Assembly: GCF_048066115.1 (NCBI RefSeq)
Contig: NZ_JBLTYX010000008.1
Location: 199,771 to 263,770 of the forward strand
DNA length: 64,000 nucleotides
Source of the DNA: Niveispirillum sp048066115
Lineage (GTDB): Bacteria > Pseudomonadota > Alphaproteobacteria > Azospirillales > Azospirillaceae
Direction of reading: 5' to 3'
Shown: one piece after another, positions 1 to 9,223 of the stretch
Numbering within the stretch: the first letter of the stretch is position 1
Layout: every line of letters begins with the position of its first letter
Position numbers and translations under genes: made by a program
The notes under the pieces: model-generated
Databases searched by the model: none
Seen by the model: only the letters and a program-made list of their open reading frames with translations
What the model was told of the DNA's origin: nothing

Positions 1-1064
1 ACGGCCATCGGATCGGCGATCATCGCCGCGTCGTAGGAGGCCAGTTTGATATCGCCATCCATCAACCCCCGCGCCACATTGTAGGGCAGGCTGTGGTCGG
101 CGGTTTCCCTGGTGGCGGGCCGCCATTTCTGCGGATCGCTGGCCAGGATGCGATAACCGATATCGGTCGTATCGATATGGATCGACGCGATATCGTCAAG
201 GTCGGGCACCTGCGGCCTCAGTGCGATGGCGGCCCAGACCGCCGTGTGCAACTCGCCATTGGTGGGGAAGGTCTTGGTCAGGGATTTCAGGATGCGGTAA
301 TCGCCGTTTTCCGGGGTGCCGAACCGGCCGATATCGAAATCCAGTTCGCCCGACACCTGGCGGATGAAGCCCATCTTGCCTTCGAAGATCGGCGACGGCC
401 CGTCCATGCCATGGCGGGCCAGGCTGGCACAGAAGATGGCGTTGCGTGCCGCATTGGCAGCCGACGCCCCCTTCCAGGCCGACAATTCGCCCGACCGGAC
501 CTGGCGCATCGCCACATGGCCGTTCAGCGCCATGTTGATGGCCTGCGCCGTCTGCGCCTCGGTCAGCTTCATCAGCCGCGATGCGGCGGCGGCCACGGAA
601 ACCAGCACATAATTCACATGGTCCCAGCCACGCTTGTTCAGGCCTGCCGCATCCTGCAGGCGCATCTGCACCTCGTAGGCCACGGTGATGGCGGCGATCA
701 GGTCCCGGCCCGATGCACCCTCCGCCTCAGCCACGGCCAAGCAGGCGGGGATATTGTCGCTGGGATGGCCCGGCTCCAGGCTCATATAGCCGTCATTATA
801 GTCCAGATAACGAACCATGGTGCCGTTGGCGAAGGCGGCGATGTCCGGTGTGGTGCGCCGGTTCGTGCCGAAAACCGTAGCGGCCGGCACTGGAACCGTC
901 GCAGCCATTGCCGTCGCGGCCATGGCGGGTGTTGATCCGTAAGCGCCTAGGGTACAGGCGAGGCTATCGACCAGCCGCTGCTTCACCCGCGTCACGACAA
1001 GCGGCGGCAACCGCTCGCCATCCAGCGTGACGGCGTAGCGGGCGATCTGTTCGGCGATGTTCAA
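1..1064 (-). CDS. MmgE/PrpD family dehydratase, 3' part missing
   Basis: Homologue of 2-methylcitrate dehydratase (PrpD) and MmgE, cytoplasmic enzymes that dehydrate substituted tricarboxylates or isomerise related acids. 354 codons are visible and the reading frame is still open at the window edge; the family is usually 450-500 residues. The hallmark YLDYND (residues 86-91) followed by EPGHPSDN (97-104) is intact. The start is TTG at 1064, chosen because GGGAG lies about 8 nt upstream and the N-terminus aligns with the family from there. It lies downstream of the TonB receptor on the same strand and probably belongs to the organic-acid island that follows. The exact substrate cannot be told from sequence. 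Confidence 0.85.
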   Translation of the reverse strand, partial: MNIAEQIARYAVTLDGERLPPLVVTRVKQRLVDSLACTLGAYGSTPAMAATAMAATVPVPAATVFGTNRRTTPDIAAFANGTMVRYLDYNDGYMSLEPGHPSDNIPACLAVAEAEGASGRDLIAAITVAYEVQMRLQDAAGLNKRGWDHVNYVLVSVAAAASRLMKLTEAQTAQAINMALNGHVAMRQVRSGELSAWKGASAANAARNAIFCASLARHGMDGPSPIFEGKMGFIRQVSGELDFDIGRFGTPENGDYRILKSLTKTFPTNGELHTAVWAAIALRPQVPDLDDIASIHIDTTDIGYRILASDPQKWRPATRETADHSLPYNVARGLMDGDIKLASYDAAMIADPMA

Positions 1065-1099
1065 TAGGGGTCTCCCGAGGGGGTTTTGCTTCTCCGTTC

Positions 1100-1133
1100 C
1101 CCCGTCATCCCGGCGAAAGCCGGGATGACGGGG
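1100..1133. repeat. GAAA-loop palindrome (dispersed repeat, possible terminator)
   Basis: Perfect 15-bp stem (1100-1114 with 1119-1133) closed by a GAAA tetraloop. The stem sequence is the same as the ends of the longer elements at 9224 and 16233. It sits between the TonB receptor and the PrpD gene, where it may also act on read-through. Confidence 0.7.
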
Positions 1134-1164
1134 AGGGGCTTTCATTTGAGCAGGCTCCGAACCC

Positions 1165-3315
1165 TTACAGCTTCCAGCCAACCGTCGCGCCGAAGGTGCG
1201 CGGCGGGCTGTAGGAGCCGAAATTGGCCCCCAGGAACACGACCTGGTGGGTGCGGGTCACTTCCTGGGTCAGGTTCTTGCCCCACAGCGACAGGGTCCAA
1301 TTTCCCGACGCGGCGCTGTAGGTGGCACGGGCATCGACGAACTGTGTCGACGGGCGCCGTTCCGGCCCGACATTGGAATTATCGTCGAAGATCATGCTCT
1401 CATAGCGATAATCGACTGCGAACAGCAGGCCGGCCCCATCGCCCAGCGACGCCTCGTACGACGGCGACAGCACGATCTTGTGCCTGGGCGTGCGCGATAT
1501 GCGGTTGCCGGCGAAATCTACCCCCGGCTCAGGCGCGAACTCGTCAAAGGTCGCGTCGGTATAGGCATAGGCGGCGGCCAGCCGTGCACCGGTGAACGGG
1601 CTCCAGGTCAGTTGCGTCTCATACCCTTTGATCGTGGCCTTGCCGGCATTTTCCGTGACGATGGACAGGTCGGGCAGGGTCCGCATCGTCTGCAGGTCGG
1701 TGTACTTCATCACATAGAGCGTGTTGTTCCAGATCAGATGCCCGTCCAGGAAGCTGCTTTTCTGGCCGACCTCGTACTGGGTGGCGAATTCCGGCTCGAA
1801 CCCGTCGGCGGCACTGGCGGCCGACGACGGCGTATCCTGGAAACCGCCGCTCTTGAAGCCTCTGGACACCATGGCATAGAGCTGGTGGTCGCGGTCCAGC
1901 TTGTATTGAGCACCGCCGCGCCAGGTCCAGGCGTCATAGCTGTCGGACACGCTGACAGCGAACCGCTCCGTCCCGCGCAGCACGGCGGTGCCGGCGGTGT
2001 TGGAGATGCTGTAATCCTTCTCATCCTTGGAATAGCGCAGGCCGCCGATCAGGGAGAATTGCTCGCCCAGTGGCACGGTGACATCGCCGAAGGCGGCATA
2101 GGAATTCAGCTTGGCCGCCTGGGTATAGATCTCCGTGGCCGGCCGTCCCTGGTCGATGACCAGCGTATCGACGCGGTCGGTCTCATTGTTGAAATTATAG
2201 AGCCCGGCCACCCACTGGATCGTGCTGTCGGGCAGGGAATTCAGCCGCACCTCATGGCTGGAGAACTGGCTGTCCTCGTCATTGCCGCCGCTGATGTTCA
2301 GGCGGTTGGTCGGCGGATGGCCGCCATCGAAATCATAGGCGACATGGTAGTCCAAGTCGCGGTAGGAGCCCAGATAGGTGACGCTGGCGAATGGCAGGTC
2401 CCAGTCCAGCTGGCCGCGCACCCCCCAGGTGTCGCGATCCTGGTAGCCCTCGTCCGACCCCGCCGTATGCTTGCGGTCGCGATCGACGGTCCAGAGCGCG
2501 CGGCGGGGATCGGTCGGGTCCAGGTCCAGCGTATGCTGGGCGGGACCCGTGGCGCGGTCGCGCGTGCCATCCACGCCCAGCAGGACGCGCACCGTCTCCG
2601 ACGGTTCGCCATAAATCTGGAACCGGCCGCTGCGCGTATCCTGGTCCTCCACCCGGCCGTCGGTGAAGGTATTCTTCACGTAACCATCATGGGTGCGCCA
2701 AGCGCCGCTGGCGCGTGCCGCCCACTTGCCCTCGGCCAGCGGGATATTGGCATAAGCCGCCGCCTCCAGCCGTTCGTAATTGCCCACTGTCCCCTCGGCC
2801 CCGGCATCGGTGCGGTCCAGTTCCGGGCGGTTGCTGACGACATTGATGGCGCCGCCCACGACGTTGCGGCCATAGAGCGTGCCCTGCGGGCCCTTCAGCA
2901 CCTCGATCCGCGACACGTCGAACGCATCGAAGGCCACTGCCGCCGGACGGCCCATATAGACCTCGTCCAGGAACACGGCGGAGCTGGGGTCACCGGCGGC
3001 ACCACGGTCGCTGGACCCGATGCCGCGGATGCTGACGCGCGGCTGCGACGCGGGGAAGGCATCGAAATTCAGGCCCGGCGTGCGGCTGGCGATATCGTCG
3101 ATCTGGCGCAGACGGGCCTGGGCGATCTCTTCGGCGCTGAACGCCGTCACCGTGACCGGCACGTCCTGCAGGCGCTCGCTGCGGCGCTGTGCGGTAACGA
3201 TGATCTCCTCCAGCACGGCGGGGCCTGCCGCTTCCTGGGCCAGGGCGGCACCGGCCGACAGCAGAATGGCGGCGGACGTCCCACAGGCCAGGGCCTGGCG
3301 GCTGAAAACTCTCAT
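1165..3315 (-). CDS. TonB-dependent outer-membrane receptor
   Basis: A 716-residue outer-membrane receptor for energised uptake of a ligand into the periplasm. It starts at ATG 3315 with AAGGGAGG just upstream, giving a signal peptide that ends at GAALAQ. A longer reading frame to 3378 would put 21 odd residues before the signal and is rejected. A TonB-box-like EEIIVTAQR follows the cleavage site, then a plug domain with the RIEVLKGPQGTLYGRN motif and a C-terminal beta-barrel. The neighbours are organic-acid genes (PrpD, CitMHS carrier, AtuA), so the ligand may be a carboxylate or its metal complex; that is inference. A candidate GntR operator lies just upstream of its promoter. Confidence 0.92.
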   Translation of the reverse strand: MRVFSRQALACGTSAAILLSAGAALAQEAAGPAVLEEIIVTAQRRSERLQDVPVTVTAFSAEEIAQARLRQIDDIASRTPGLNFDAFPASQPRVSIRGIGSSDRGAAGDPSSAVFLDEVYMGRPAAVAFDAFDVSRIEVLKGPQGTLYGRNVVGGAINVVSNRPELDRTDAGAEGTVGNYERLEAAAYANIPLAEGKWAARASGAWRTHDGYVKNTFTDGRVEDQDTRSGRFQIYGEPSETVRVLLGVDGTRDRATGPAQHTLDLDPTDPRRALWTVDRDRKHTAGSDEGYQDRDTWGVRGQLDWDLPFASVTYLGSYRDLDYHVAYDFDGGHPPTNRLNISGGNDEDSQFSSHEVRLNSLPDSTIQWVAGLYNFNNETDRVDTLVIDQGRPATEIYTQAAKLNSYAAFGDVTVPLGEQFSLIGGLRYSKDEKDYSISNTAGTAVLRGTERFAVSVSDSYDAWTWRGGAQYKLDRDHQLYAMVSRGFKSGGFQDTPSSAASAADGFEPEFATQYEVGQKSSFLDGHLIWNNTLYVMKYTDLQTMRTLPDLSIVTENAGKATIKGYETQLTWSPFTGARLAAAYAYTDATFDEFAPEPGVDFAGNRISRTPRHKIVLSPSYEASLGDGAGLLFAVDYRYESMIFDDNSNVGPERRPSTQFVDARATYSAASGNWTLSLWGKNLTQEVTRTHQVVFLGANFGSYSPPRTFGATVGWKL

Positions 3316-3368
3316 TCGATCCTCCCTTAAAGGCTCTTGTACCCGGTTATTGCCGGTTATGGGGGCCA

Positions 3369-3411
3369 CCTTATGCATGCTGGATGCTATTGGTCAACAG
3401 ATTGGATGCAA
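3369..3411 (-). promoter_or_regulatory. Candidate promoter and GntR-type operator of the TonB receptor
   Basis: On the minus strand TTGACC (3397-3392) is followed after 17 nt by ATAAGG (3374-3369), 54 nt before the receptor ATG. Immediately upstream of the -35 is TTGGATGCAA (3402-3411), a TTG-N4-CAA site. The same ACAGATTGGATGCAA stretch recurs upstream of the atuA homologue at about 7445. A second TGGATGC lies 22 bp away. The same 276-bp gap also contains whatever drives the CitMHS operon on the plus strand. Confidence 0.4.
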
Positions 3412-3591
3412 AATTTATTCGATATGGATGTTGTTCTTGACGAAGTGGCGCCATCCGCACAGGATGCACACCGACGGATGGCGATGCCCCGTTACCCATT
3501 ACAAGAGCCCTATGGCGCCAAGACCGCCCTTTGATGCCTGATAGCGGGGCGTCGGGTCGGCTGGCGACCATGGCGGCGGGGAGAATGTGCC

Positions 3592-4920
3592 TTGTTCGAT
3601 ACGTTGCTCTCGCCGGCCCTGCTCGGGACGGCGATGGTCGCCACCTTCATGGTGCTGATCATGACCAAGCGGATGTCGGCCATCGCCGCGCTGCTGGTGA
3701 TCCCCATCCTGTTCGGCCTGATCGCCGGGGCCGGCGCCGGCCTGGGTGACATGATTTTGCAGGGCGTGATGCAGGTGGCGCCGACGGCGCTGATGCTGAC
3801 CTTCGCCGTGCTGTATTTCGCCATCATGATGGATGCCGGCCTGTTCGATCCGCTGGTGCGCCGGGTGCTGGCCATGGTGGGCGACGATCCCGTGCGTATC
3901 GCTGTGGGCACCGCCCTGCTGACCACCATCGTCTCGCTGGATGGCGATGGGACCACGACGGCGTTGATCATCATCACCGCCTTCCTGCCGGTCTATCGCC
4001 GGGTGGGCATGAACCCGCTGATTCTGGCCACCCTGCTGGGCCTGTGCAATTCGCTGATGAATTACGTGCCCTGGGGCGGGCCGTCGGCCCGCGCCGCCGC
4101 CGCCGTGGGGGCCGATCTGGGCGAAGTGTTCGCACCGCTGATCCCGGCCATGGTCATCGGCTTCCTCGCCATCTTCACCCTGGCCTGGATGCTGGGCCGG
4201 TCGGAACGTCGGCGGCTGGCGGGGGGCATCGCCCTGGCGGCCGGCACCGGCACGCCCCGGGCCCCGGTGGCGATGGAGGTTGAACCCGGCGTGCGCCGTC
4301 CCCGGTTGTTCTGGTTCAACCTGGCCCTGACCCTGGGTCTGGTGGCGGGTATGATCCTGGGCCTGGCGCCGCTGCCGGTGATGATGATGGGCGCCTTCGC
4401 GATCGCGGCCACCGTCAATTATCCAAGGCTGAAGGACCAGAAGGCCCGCATCACGGCGCATGCCGACAATGTCGTCAATGTCGTGGTGCTGCTGTTCGCG
4501 GCCGGTGCCTTCACCGGCATCCTGAACGGCACGGGCATGGCCGACGCCATGGCCAATGCCGCCCTGTCGATCATCCCGCCGGAAATCGGCCCCTATATGG
4601 CACCGATCACCGCACTGGCCAGCATGCCGCTGACCTTCGTGATGTCCAATGACGCCTATTATTTCGGGGTGGTGCCGATCATCGCCACGGCCGCCGCCGC
4701 CTATGGCATCGATCCGGAGGTGATCGCACGCGCCTCCCTGATCGGGCAGCCGGTACATACGTTGAGCCCGCTGTTGGCGCCGATCTATCTGGCCTGCGGC
4801 CTGCTGGGCGTGGATGTGGCCGATGCCCAGCGCTTCGCCCTGAAATGGGCGGTGCTGATCTCCCTGGTCGTGCTGGTGGCCGCCATCGCCACGGGTGCCA
4901 TCCCGTTCCGGGCGGGCTGA
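3592..4920 (+). CDS. CitMHS-family citrate/metal:proton symporter
   Basis: A 442-residue inner-membrane carrier of the CitMHS family, which imports citrate-type acids complexed with divalent metal ions together with protons. About 12 hydrophobic segments are evident, with a conserved SLDGDGTTTALI region near residue 120 and a long cytoplasmic loop near 205-230. The start is TTG, supported by GGGGAGA about 8 nt upstream and by the lack of an in-frame ATG. It is the first gene of a plus-strand run: AbrB-like protein 3 nt downstream, then aldolase and Crp/Fnr regulator. It diverges from the TonB receptor, so outer- and inner-membrane uptake may be co-regulated. Confidence 0.88.
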   Translation: MFDTLLSPALLGTAMVATFMVLIMTKRMSAIAALLVIPILFGLIAGAGAGLGDMILQGVMQVAPTALMLTFAVLYFAIMMDAGLFDPLVRRVLAMVGDDPVRIAVGTALLTTIVSLDGDGTTTALIIITAFLPVYRRVGMNPLILATLLGLCNSLMNYVPWGGPSARAAAAVGADLGEVFAPLIPAMVIGFLAIFTLAWMLGRSERRRLAGGIALAAGTGTPRAPVAMEVEPGVRRPRLFWFNLALTLGLVAGMILGLAPLPVMMMGAFAIAATVNYPRLKDQKARITAHADNVVNVVVLLFAAGAFTGILNGTGMADAMANAALSIIPPEIGPYMAPITALASMPLTFVMSNDAYYFGVVPIIATAAAAYGIDPEVIARASLIGQPVHTLSPLLAPIYLACGLLGVDVADAQRFALKWAVLISLVVLVAAIATGAIPFRAG

Positions 4921-4923
4921 GCC

Positions 4924-5961
4924 ATGCTGGCCAAGGGCGCGCAATGGCTGGGGCTGGCATTGCTGACCGGCCTGCTGGTCGCCGGGTTGAAGGCGGGCGA
5001 TGTGCCGGCGGCCCTGTTGCTGGGCCCGCTGCTGGCCGGGATCGGGTTCGGCCTGGGCGGGGTGGCGATCCGGCCGGCCAAATCGGCGATGCTGGCCAGC
5101 TACACCATGGTCGGTTGCCTGGCGGCGGTCGCCATGGGCCGCACCATGGGGCCGGCGCTGCTGGTGCATCTGCCGGCTTTCCTGCTGATGGCGGCATCGA
5201 CCCTGATGGTCAGTGCCGGCCTGGGCTGGATGCTGGGCAAGGGCGGCTGGTTCCGGGGTTCCACCGCCGTCTGGGGCCTGGCGCCCGGCGGGGCGGCCGG
5301 CATGGTGGCCATGGCGCAGGAACAAGGCGCCGATGCCCGCATGGTCGCCATCATGCAGTATCTGCGCATCCTGATGGTGACGGGATCGGCAATCGCGCTC
5401 GCCCATTTCTTGACCGACGGGGCCACGCCCCTGCATGGGTCGGGCTGGTTTCCGCCGCTCGACGCCTGGGGGCTGGGGGAGACGGCGGCTTTGGCCCTGG
5501 TGGGGGCCTTGGTGGCGCATTTCCTGCGCTTCCCGTCGGGTGCCCTGCTGGTGCCGGGGCTGGTGGGGGCGGCGCTGGTGGCGGCCGGGCTGGCCAAGCC
5601 GTCGGTGCCGCCGCTGCTGGCGGCGGGTGCCTATGCCATCATTGGCTGGAATATCGGCCTGTCCTTCACCCGGTCGACCCTGATCGACTGTGCCCAATCC
5701 ATGCCGCGCATCATCACCGCCGCCATCGGCCTGATCGGCCTGTGTGCGCTGCTGGGCCTGCTGGTCAGTCTGCTCTGCGGCGTGGACTGGCTGACCGGAT
5801 ATCTGGCGACGACGCCGGGCGGCATTGATGCCATCCTGATCATCGGCGCCACGGTGCCGGTGGACCTGCCCTTCATCCTGTCGGCGCAGGTGGTGCGTGT
5901 GCTGGTCGTGCTGCTGGTCGGGCCGGCATTCGCCAGCTTCGTGGCCCGGCGGCTGGACTGA
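4924..5961 (+). CDS. AbrB-family membrane protein (PF05145 type)
   Basis: A 345-residue polytopic membrane protein with two related halves, each rich in Gly/Ala/Leu helices. It matches the AbrB duplication family, often annotated as putative ammonia monooxygenase or AbrB transporter; the true role of the family is not established. The motif WGLAPGGAAGMVAMA near residues 118-132 and a related TTPGGIDAILIIGA near 298-311 mark the two repeats. The ATG lies 3 nt after the CitMHS stop, so translation is coupled. Members of this family often sit beside carboxylate transporters, so a role in transport of the same substrate or a product is plausible. Confidence 0.8.
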   Translation: MLAKGAQWLGLALLTGLLVAGLKAGDVPAALLLGPLLAGIGFGLGGVAIRPAKSAMLASYTMVGCLAAVAMGRTMGPALLVHLPAFLLMAASTLMVSAGLGWMLGKGGWFRGSTAVWGLAPGGAAGMVAMAQEQGADARMVAIMQYLRILMVTGSAIALAHFLTDGATPLHGSGWFPPLDAWGLGETAALALVGALVAHFLRFPSGALLVPGLVGAALVAAGLAKPSVPPLLAAGAYAIIGWNIGLSFTRSTLIDCAQSMPRIITAAIGLIGLCALLGLLVSLLCGVDWLTGYLATTPGGIDAILIIGATVPVDLPFILSAQVVRVLVVLLVGPAFASFVARRLD

Positions 5962-5986
5962 AATTCAATAAACGGGAGTGAACGCG

Positions 5987-6742
5987 ATGTCGAACCTTGA
6001 ACAGATGTCGGCCGATGAGCGCAGGCTGCGCACCGATCTGGCGGCGGCCTTCCGGCTGGTGGCGCATTATGGCTGGGATGATCTGATCTTCACCCATCTG
6101 TCGGTGCGCATTCCCGGTCCGGAGCATCATTTCCTGATCAACCCCTACAATCTGATGTTCGATGAGATTACGGCCTCGTCGCTGGTGAAGATCGATGTGG
6201 AGGGCAGGGCGGTGGAACCGACCCCGCACATGGTCAATCCCGCCGGCTTCACCATCCATTCCGCCATCCATATGGCGCGCGACGATGCCCATGCCGTCAT
6301 CCATCTGCACACGCCGCACGGTCAGGCCGTATCGGCGATGAAGGAGGGGCTGCTGCCCCTGACCCAGACGGCGATGATCGCCCATCACGACATCGCCTTT
6401 CACGAGTACGAGGGCATCGCCACCGACCTGGATGAGCGCGAACGGCTGGTGGCCGATCTGGGCACCAAGAATATCCTGCTGCTGCGCAACCATGGCACCT
6501 TGGCCGTCGGATCCTCCATCGCCACCGCCTTCCTGCGCATTTATTTCATGGAGCGGGCCTGCGAGGCGCAGGTGCATATGCTGTCGGCGGGACGCGAGAA
6601 TTTGCACCAGCCGCCGGCCGGTGTCGCCGACAAGGTGCGGGCCCAGTCCAGCGGCCCCATGGCCGACATGGCGGCCGAACGTCTGGCCTGGCCGGCGCTG
6701 TTGCGCAAGCTGGACCGTATCGATCCCGGCTTCCGGTGCTGA
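5987..6742 (+). CDS. Class II aldolase/adducin family protein
   Basis: A 251-residue zinc-dependent class II aldolase/adducin-fold protein. Such enzymes cleave or epimerise hydroxylated sugars and acids by retro-aldol chemistry, or decarboxylate them. Metal-ligand candidates are the histidines of HLHTPHG (near residues 107-113) and of RNHGTLAVG near 167. The ATG at 5987 was preferred over a GTG 9 nt earlier because GGGAG sits 8 nt before it. The gene is third in the CitMHS operon, and its stop overlaps the next start region. A cleaving step on the imported acid is a reasonable guess, but the substrate is unknown. Confidence 0.88.
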   Translation: MSNLEQMSADERRLRTDLAAAFRLVAHYGWDDLIFTHLSVRIPGPEHHFLINPYNLMFDEITASSLVKIDVEGRAVEPTPHMVNPAGFTIHSAIHMARDDAHAVIHLHTPHGQAVSAMKEGLLPLTQTAMIAHHDIAFHEYEGIATDLDERERLVADLGTKNILLLRNHGTLAVGSSIATAFLRIYFMERACEAQVHMLSAGRENLHQPPAGVADKVRAQSSGPMADMAAERLAWPALLRKLDRIDPGFRC

Positions 6743-7404
6743 CGGCCCGCATGCTGGGGACGGTCCCCCTGCTGGAGACCGATCCCTGGTTCGCGTGCCT
6801 GCCGCCCGCCTGCCGGGGCTGGCTGGCCGCCGCCGCGTGCCGCCGATCCTTGGCGGATGGCGAACATGTCTATCGGTTGGGCGATCCGCCCGACGGTCTC
6901 TACCGTGTCCTGTCGGGCGGGGTGCGGCTGGCCTCCTACCCCCAGGGTGGGCGGCAATTGGTGAACTTCACCGTGCCGGCCGGCCGCTGGTTCGGCATCC
7001 TGTCCACCCTGGACCGGGAACCGCAGCCCCATGATGCCGCCGCCGCCGGCCGCACCTGGCTGCTGCATATCCCGCTGGCCGATATCGACGCCCTGACCAA
7101 GGTCACGCCGGACCTGTACCGGCATCTGGCCCTGCTGTCCTGCCGGCAGCAGCGCGCGGCCATTGATCAGGTCGGCACCTCAATGCTGCACAGCCCGCCC
7201 GCCCGGCTGGCCCATGTGCTGCTGGACATGGGGGGCAGCGGGCAGGTACGGGTCAACCGCGCCGATCTGGCCAGCCGCGTCGGCCTGTCGCGCGACGGGC
7301 TGAGCCGTCTGCTGGCCCATGCCGAAGGTGCGGGATTGATCCGCAGCGCCCCCGGTCGCATCGATATCCTTGATCCGCAAGGGCTTTCGGCCCTGGTTCG
7401 CTAG
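6736..7404 (+). CDS. Crp/Fnr-family transcriptional regulator
   Basis: A 222-residue regulator with an N-terminal cyclic-nucleotide-binding-like beta barrel (about 15-120) and a C-terminal winged helix (about 165-215) whose recognition helix lies in DLASRVGLSRDGLSRLL. The effector domain contains GEHVYRLGDPPDGLYRVLSG, typical of the fold. The cluster of N-terminal cysteines of true FNR iron-sulphur sensors is absent, so the signal is probably a small molecule. The start could be GTG 6736 or ATG 6751; both lie at the end of the aldolase gene, implying coupling. It may tune this operon or the divergent receptor. Confidence 0.85.
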   Translation: MLTARMLGTVPLLETDPWFACLPPACRGWLAAAACRRSLADGEHVYRLGDPPDGLYRVLSGGVRLASYPQGGRQLVNFTVPAGRWFGILSTLDREPQPHDAAAAGRTWLLHIPLADIDALTKVTPDLYRHLALLSCRQQRAAIDQVGTSMLHSPPARLAHVLLDMGGSGQVRVNRADLASRVGLSRDGLSRLLAHAEGAGLIRSAPGRIDILDPQGLSALVR

Positions 7405-7428
7405 TTTCAAATTTCCCCTCTAAAATTC

Positions 7429-7457
7429 TGCATCCAAAACTTGACAGATTGGATGCA
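7429..7457 (+). promoter_or_regulatory. Perfect inverted repeat overlapping a -35 box, candidate GntR operator
   Basis: TGCATCCAA (7429-7437) and TTGGATGCA (7449-7457) form a perfect 9-bp inverted repeat with an 11-nt spacer. A consensus TTGACA (7441-7446) lies inside it. A clear -10 at the right distance is not seen. The site is about 65-95 nt upstream of the atuA homologue. The right arm recurs at 3402 and a variant at 11247, next to the GntR gene. Confidence 0.5.
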
Positions 7458-7521
7458 ATAAATCAGTCTCCCTTCACTGGCCTCACGACAGGCCGCTCCA
7501 ATCACCTGGATTGAAAAAATC

Positions 7522-8907
7522 ATGTTGGATGGTCCGATCAAAATCCTGGTCCCCACCGGGTCGCTGGGCGCCGGCGCGCGGGAGGAGGAGGTGCGCTACG
7601 GCATTTCCCGCGGCGCGCATGCCATCGCCACCGATGCCGGTTCCACCGACAGCGGTGCCGCCTATCTGGCGCTGGGCATCTCCAAGAACAACCGCGGCTC
7701 GGTGAAGCGCGACCTGACGATCCTGATGCGGGCCGGTGCCGATGCCGGCATCCCGCTGATCGTGGGCACCAGCGGTCAGGCCGGCGGCGACCGCAACCTG
7801 GACTGGACCCGCGACATCGTGCTGGAGGTGGCGGCCGAACTGGGTCTGCACCCGAAGATCGCCCTGCTCTATTGCGAGCAGGAGAAGGAAACCCTGAAGA
7901 AGTACAACAGCGCCGGCAAGATCCGCCCGCTGCCGCCCCTGGGTAATCTTGAGGACGCCACCATCGACGAATGCGATCATATCGTCGCCGTGATGGGGCC
8001 GGAGCCTTATATGGCGGCCCTGGCCTCGGGTGCCGACATCATCCTGGGCGGGCGCACCACCGACACCGCCGTGCTGGCCAGCTTCGCCCTGCTGAAGGGT
8101 GCGCATGTCGGCGCCTCCTGGCATGCGGCCAAGATCGCCGAATGCGGTGGGCAATGCACCGTCTCCCCCGCCGCCAGTGCCGGCATCCTGATCAGCATCG
8201 GCAATGACGGGTTCGAGGTGGAGCCGCTATCCACCAATAACCGCTGCAACCCGGACAGCGTGTCGGCCCATATGCTGTATGAGAACAGCAACCCGTTCCT
8301 GCTGACCGAACCCGGCGGCGTGCTGGATGTGACCGACGCTGTCTATACCCAGCTGGATGACCGCACCGTGTCGGTCAAGGGCTCGCTGTGGCGGCCGCAG
8401 CCCTATACGATGAAGCTGGAAGGGGCGGGCAGCCGGCGGTTCCAGACGGTGATGCTGATCGGCATCCAGGACCCGCATGTCATGTCCGATGTGGACAGTT
8501 TTCACGACCGCATGCTGGCCGCACTCTATGACCGGGTGCACAAGACCATCGGTGAAGCGGCCGGCGATTTCCACATCTCGCTGCGCATGTATGGCTGGAA
8601 CGCCGTGTCCGGCGACCGGCCGCCGCCGGGTACGCCCGCTCCGCGTGAGATCGGCGTGCTGTTCGTGGCCACCGCCGACAGCCAGGAGATGGCGTCGCAG
8701 ATCGCCAAGGCCTGCAACCCGTACTTCTTCCATTTTCCCGTCATCATGGATGAGGAACTGCCCAGCTACGGCTTCGCCTTCAGCCCGGCCGACATCGATC
8801 GCGGCCCGGTCTATGAATTCCTGCTGAACCATGTGGTGGAACTGGACGATCCGATGGAACTGGTGCGTACGGTGTGGATCGACATGAGCGAAGGGGAGGC
8901 GGCGTGA
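7522..8907 (+). CDS. AtuA-family (DUF1446) protein
   Basis: A 461-residue cytoplasmic protein of the acyclic terpene utilisation AtuA family. The family is linked to citronellol/geraniol degradation in pseudomonads, but its reaction is not firmly known and many members sit in carboxylate clusters. Recognisable blocks are the N-terminal GSLGAGAREEEVRYG, ATDAGSTDSGAAYLALG (near 36-52), GTSGQAGGDRN (near 84-94), GGRTTDTAVLASFAL (near 176-190) and AKIAECGGQCTVSP. The ribosome binding site is weak. It overlaps DUF4387 by one base (TGATG), the usual pairing, so the two products probably form one complex. No terpene genes are nearby; tricarboxylate-type neighbours point to acid metabolism. Confidence 0.87.
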   Translation: MLDGPIKILVPTGSLGAGAREEEVRYGISRGAHAIATDAGSTDSGAAYLALGISKNNRGSVKRDLTILMRAGADAGIPLIVGTSGQAGGDRNLDWTRDIVLEVAAELGLHPKIALLYCEQEKETLKKYNSAGKIRPLPPLGNLEDATIDECDHIVAVMGPEPYMAALASGADIILGGRTTDTAVLASFALLKGAHVGASWHAAKIAECGGQCTVSPAASAGILISIGNDGFEVEPLSTNNRCNPDSVSAHMLYENSNPFLLTEPGGVLDVTDAVYTQLDDRTVSVKGSLWRPQPYTMKLEGAGSRRFQTVMLIGIQDPHVMSDVDSFHDRMLAALYDRVHKTIGEAAGDFHISLRMYGWNAVSGDRPPPGTPAPREIGVLFVATADSQEMASQIAKACNPYFFHFPVIMDEELPSYGFAFSPADIDRGPVYEFLLNHVVELDDPMELVRTVWIDMSEGEAA

Positions 8908-9215
8908 TGGTCAAGCTCAAGGATGTCTGCCGCCATGTCCGGTCGAAGAATGCCGGCCCCTTCTGGGTCACCTTCGACCTGTTCTTCGACGGGCCGGAGA
9001 AGTTCAGGGATTACCACGCTCACCCGGCCCTGGGCCCGGATACGTTCCACCGCCTCTATGGGGCTGACCCGGCCCTGGTGCGCCATTACCCGGTGCCCAG
9101 CCTGAACATGGTCAAGATCTCCCACGCCCGCATCAGCCCGCAGGGTGGTGTCGTGGAGCGCGATATGCATTGCGGCCAGCAATTCGTGCGGCTGATGGAT
9201 GTCGAGCTGGGATAA
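8907..9215 (+). CDS. DUF4387 protein, partner of the AtuA homologue
   Basis: A 102-residue protein matching DUF4387, a small domain almost always encoded beside AtuA-family proteins. Visible conserved features are the start MVKLKDVCRHVRSKNAGPFW, a DLFFD stretch and the C-terminal LNMVKISHARI. The ATG overlaps the previous stop by one base, indicating translational coupling and a probable 1:1 subunit ratio. No signal peptide or membrane helix is present. The function is unknown; by context it is a subunit of the same enzyme. It is the last gene before a dispersed palindromic element. Confidence 0.85.
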   Translation: MVKLKDVCRHVRSKNAGPFWVTFDLFFDGPEKFRDYHAHPALGPDTFHRLYGADPALVRHYPVPSLNMVKISHARISPQGGVVERDMHCGQQFVRLMDVELG

Positions 9216-9223
9216 CCAATATT

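Noticed and set aside
1246..3330. Plus-strand open frame of 694 codons
   Set aside because: Shadow of the TonB receptor at 1165-3315; the receptor has signal peptide, TonB box and plug motifs, the shadow has none.
3499..5697. Minus-strand open frame of 732 codons
   Set aside because: It is antisense to CitMHS and AbrB-like genes; its composition (Gln/His/Gly/Arg-rich) is typical of a shadow frame in GC-rich DNA and no domain is visible.
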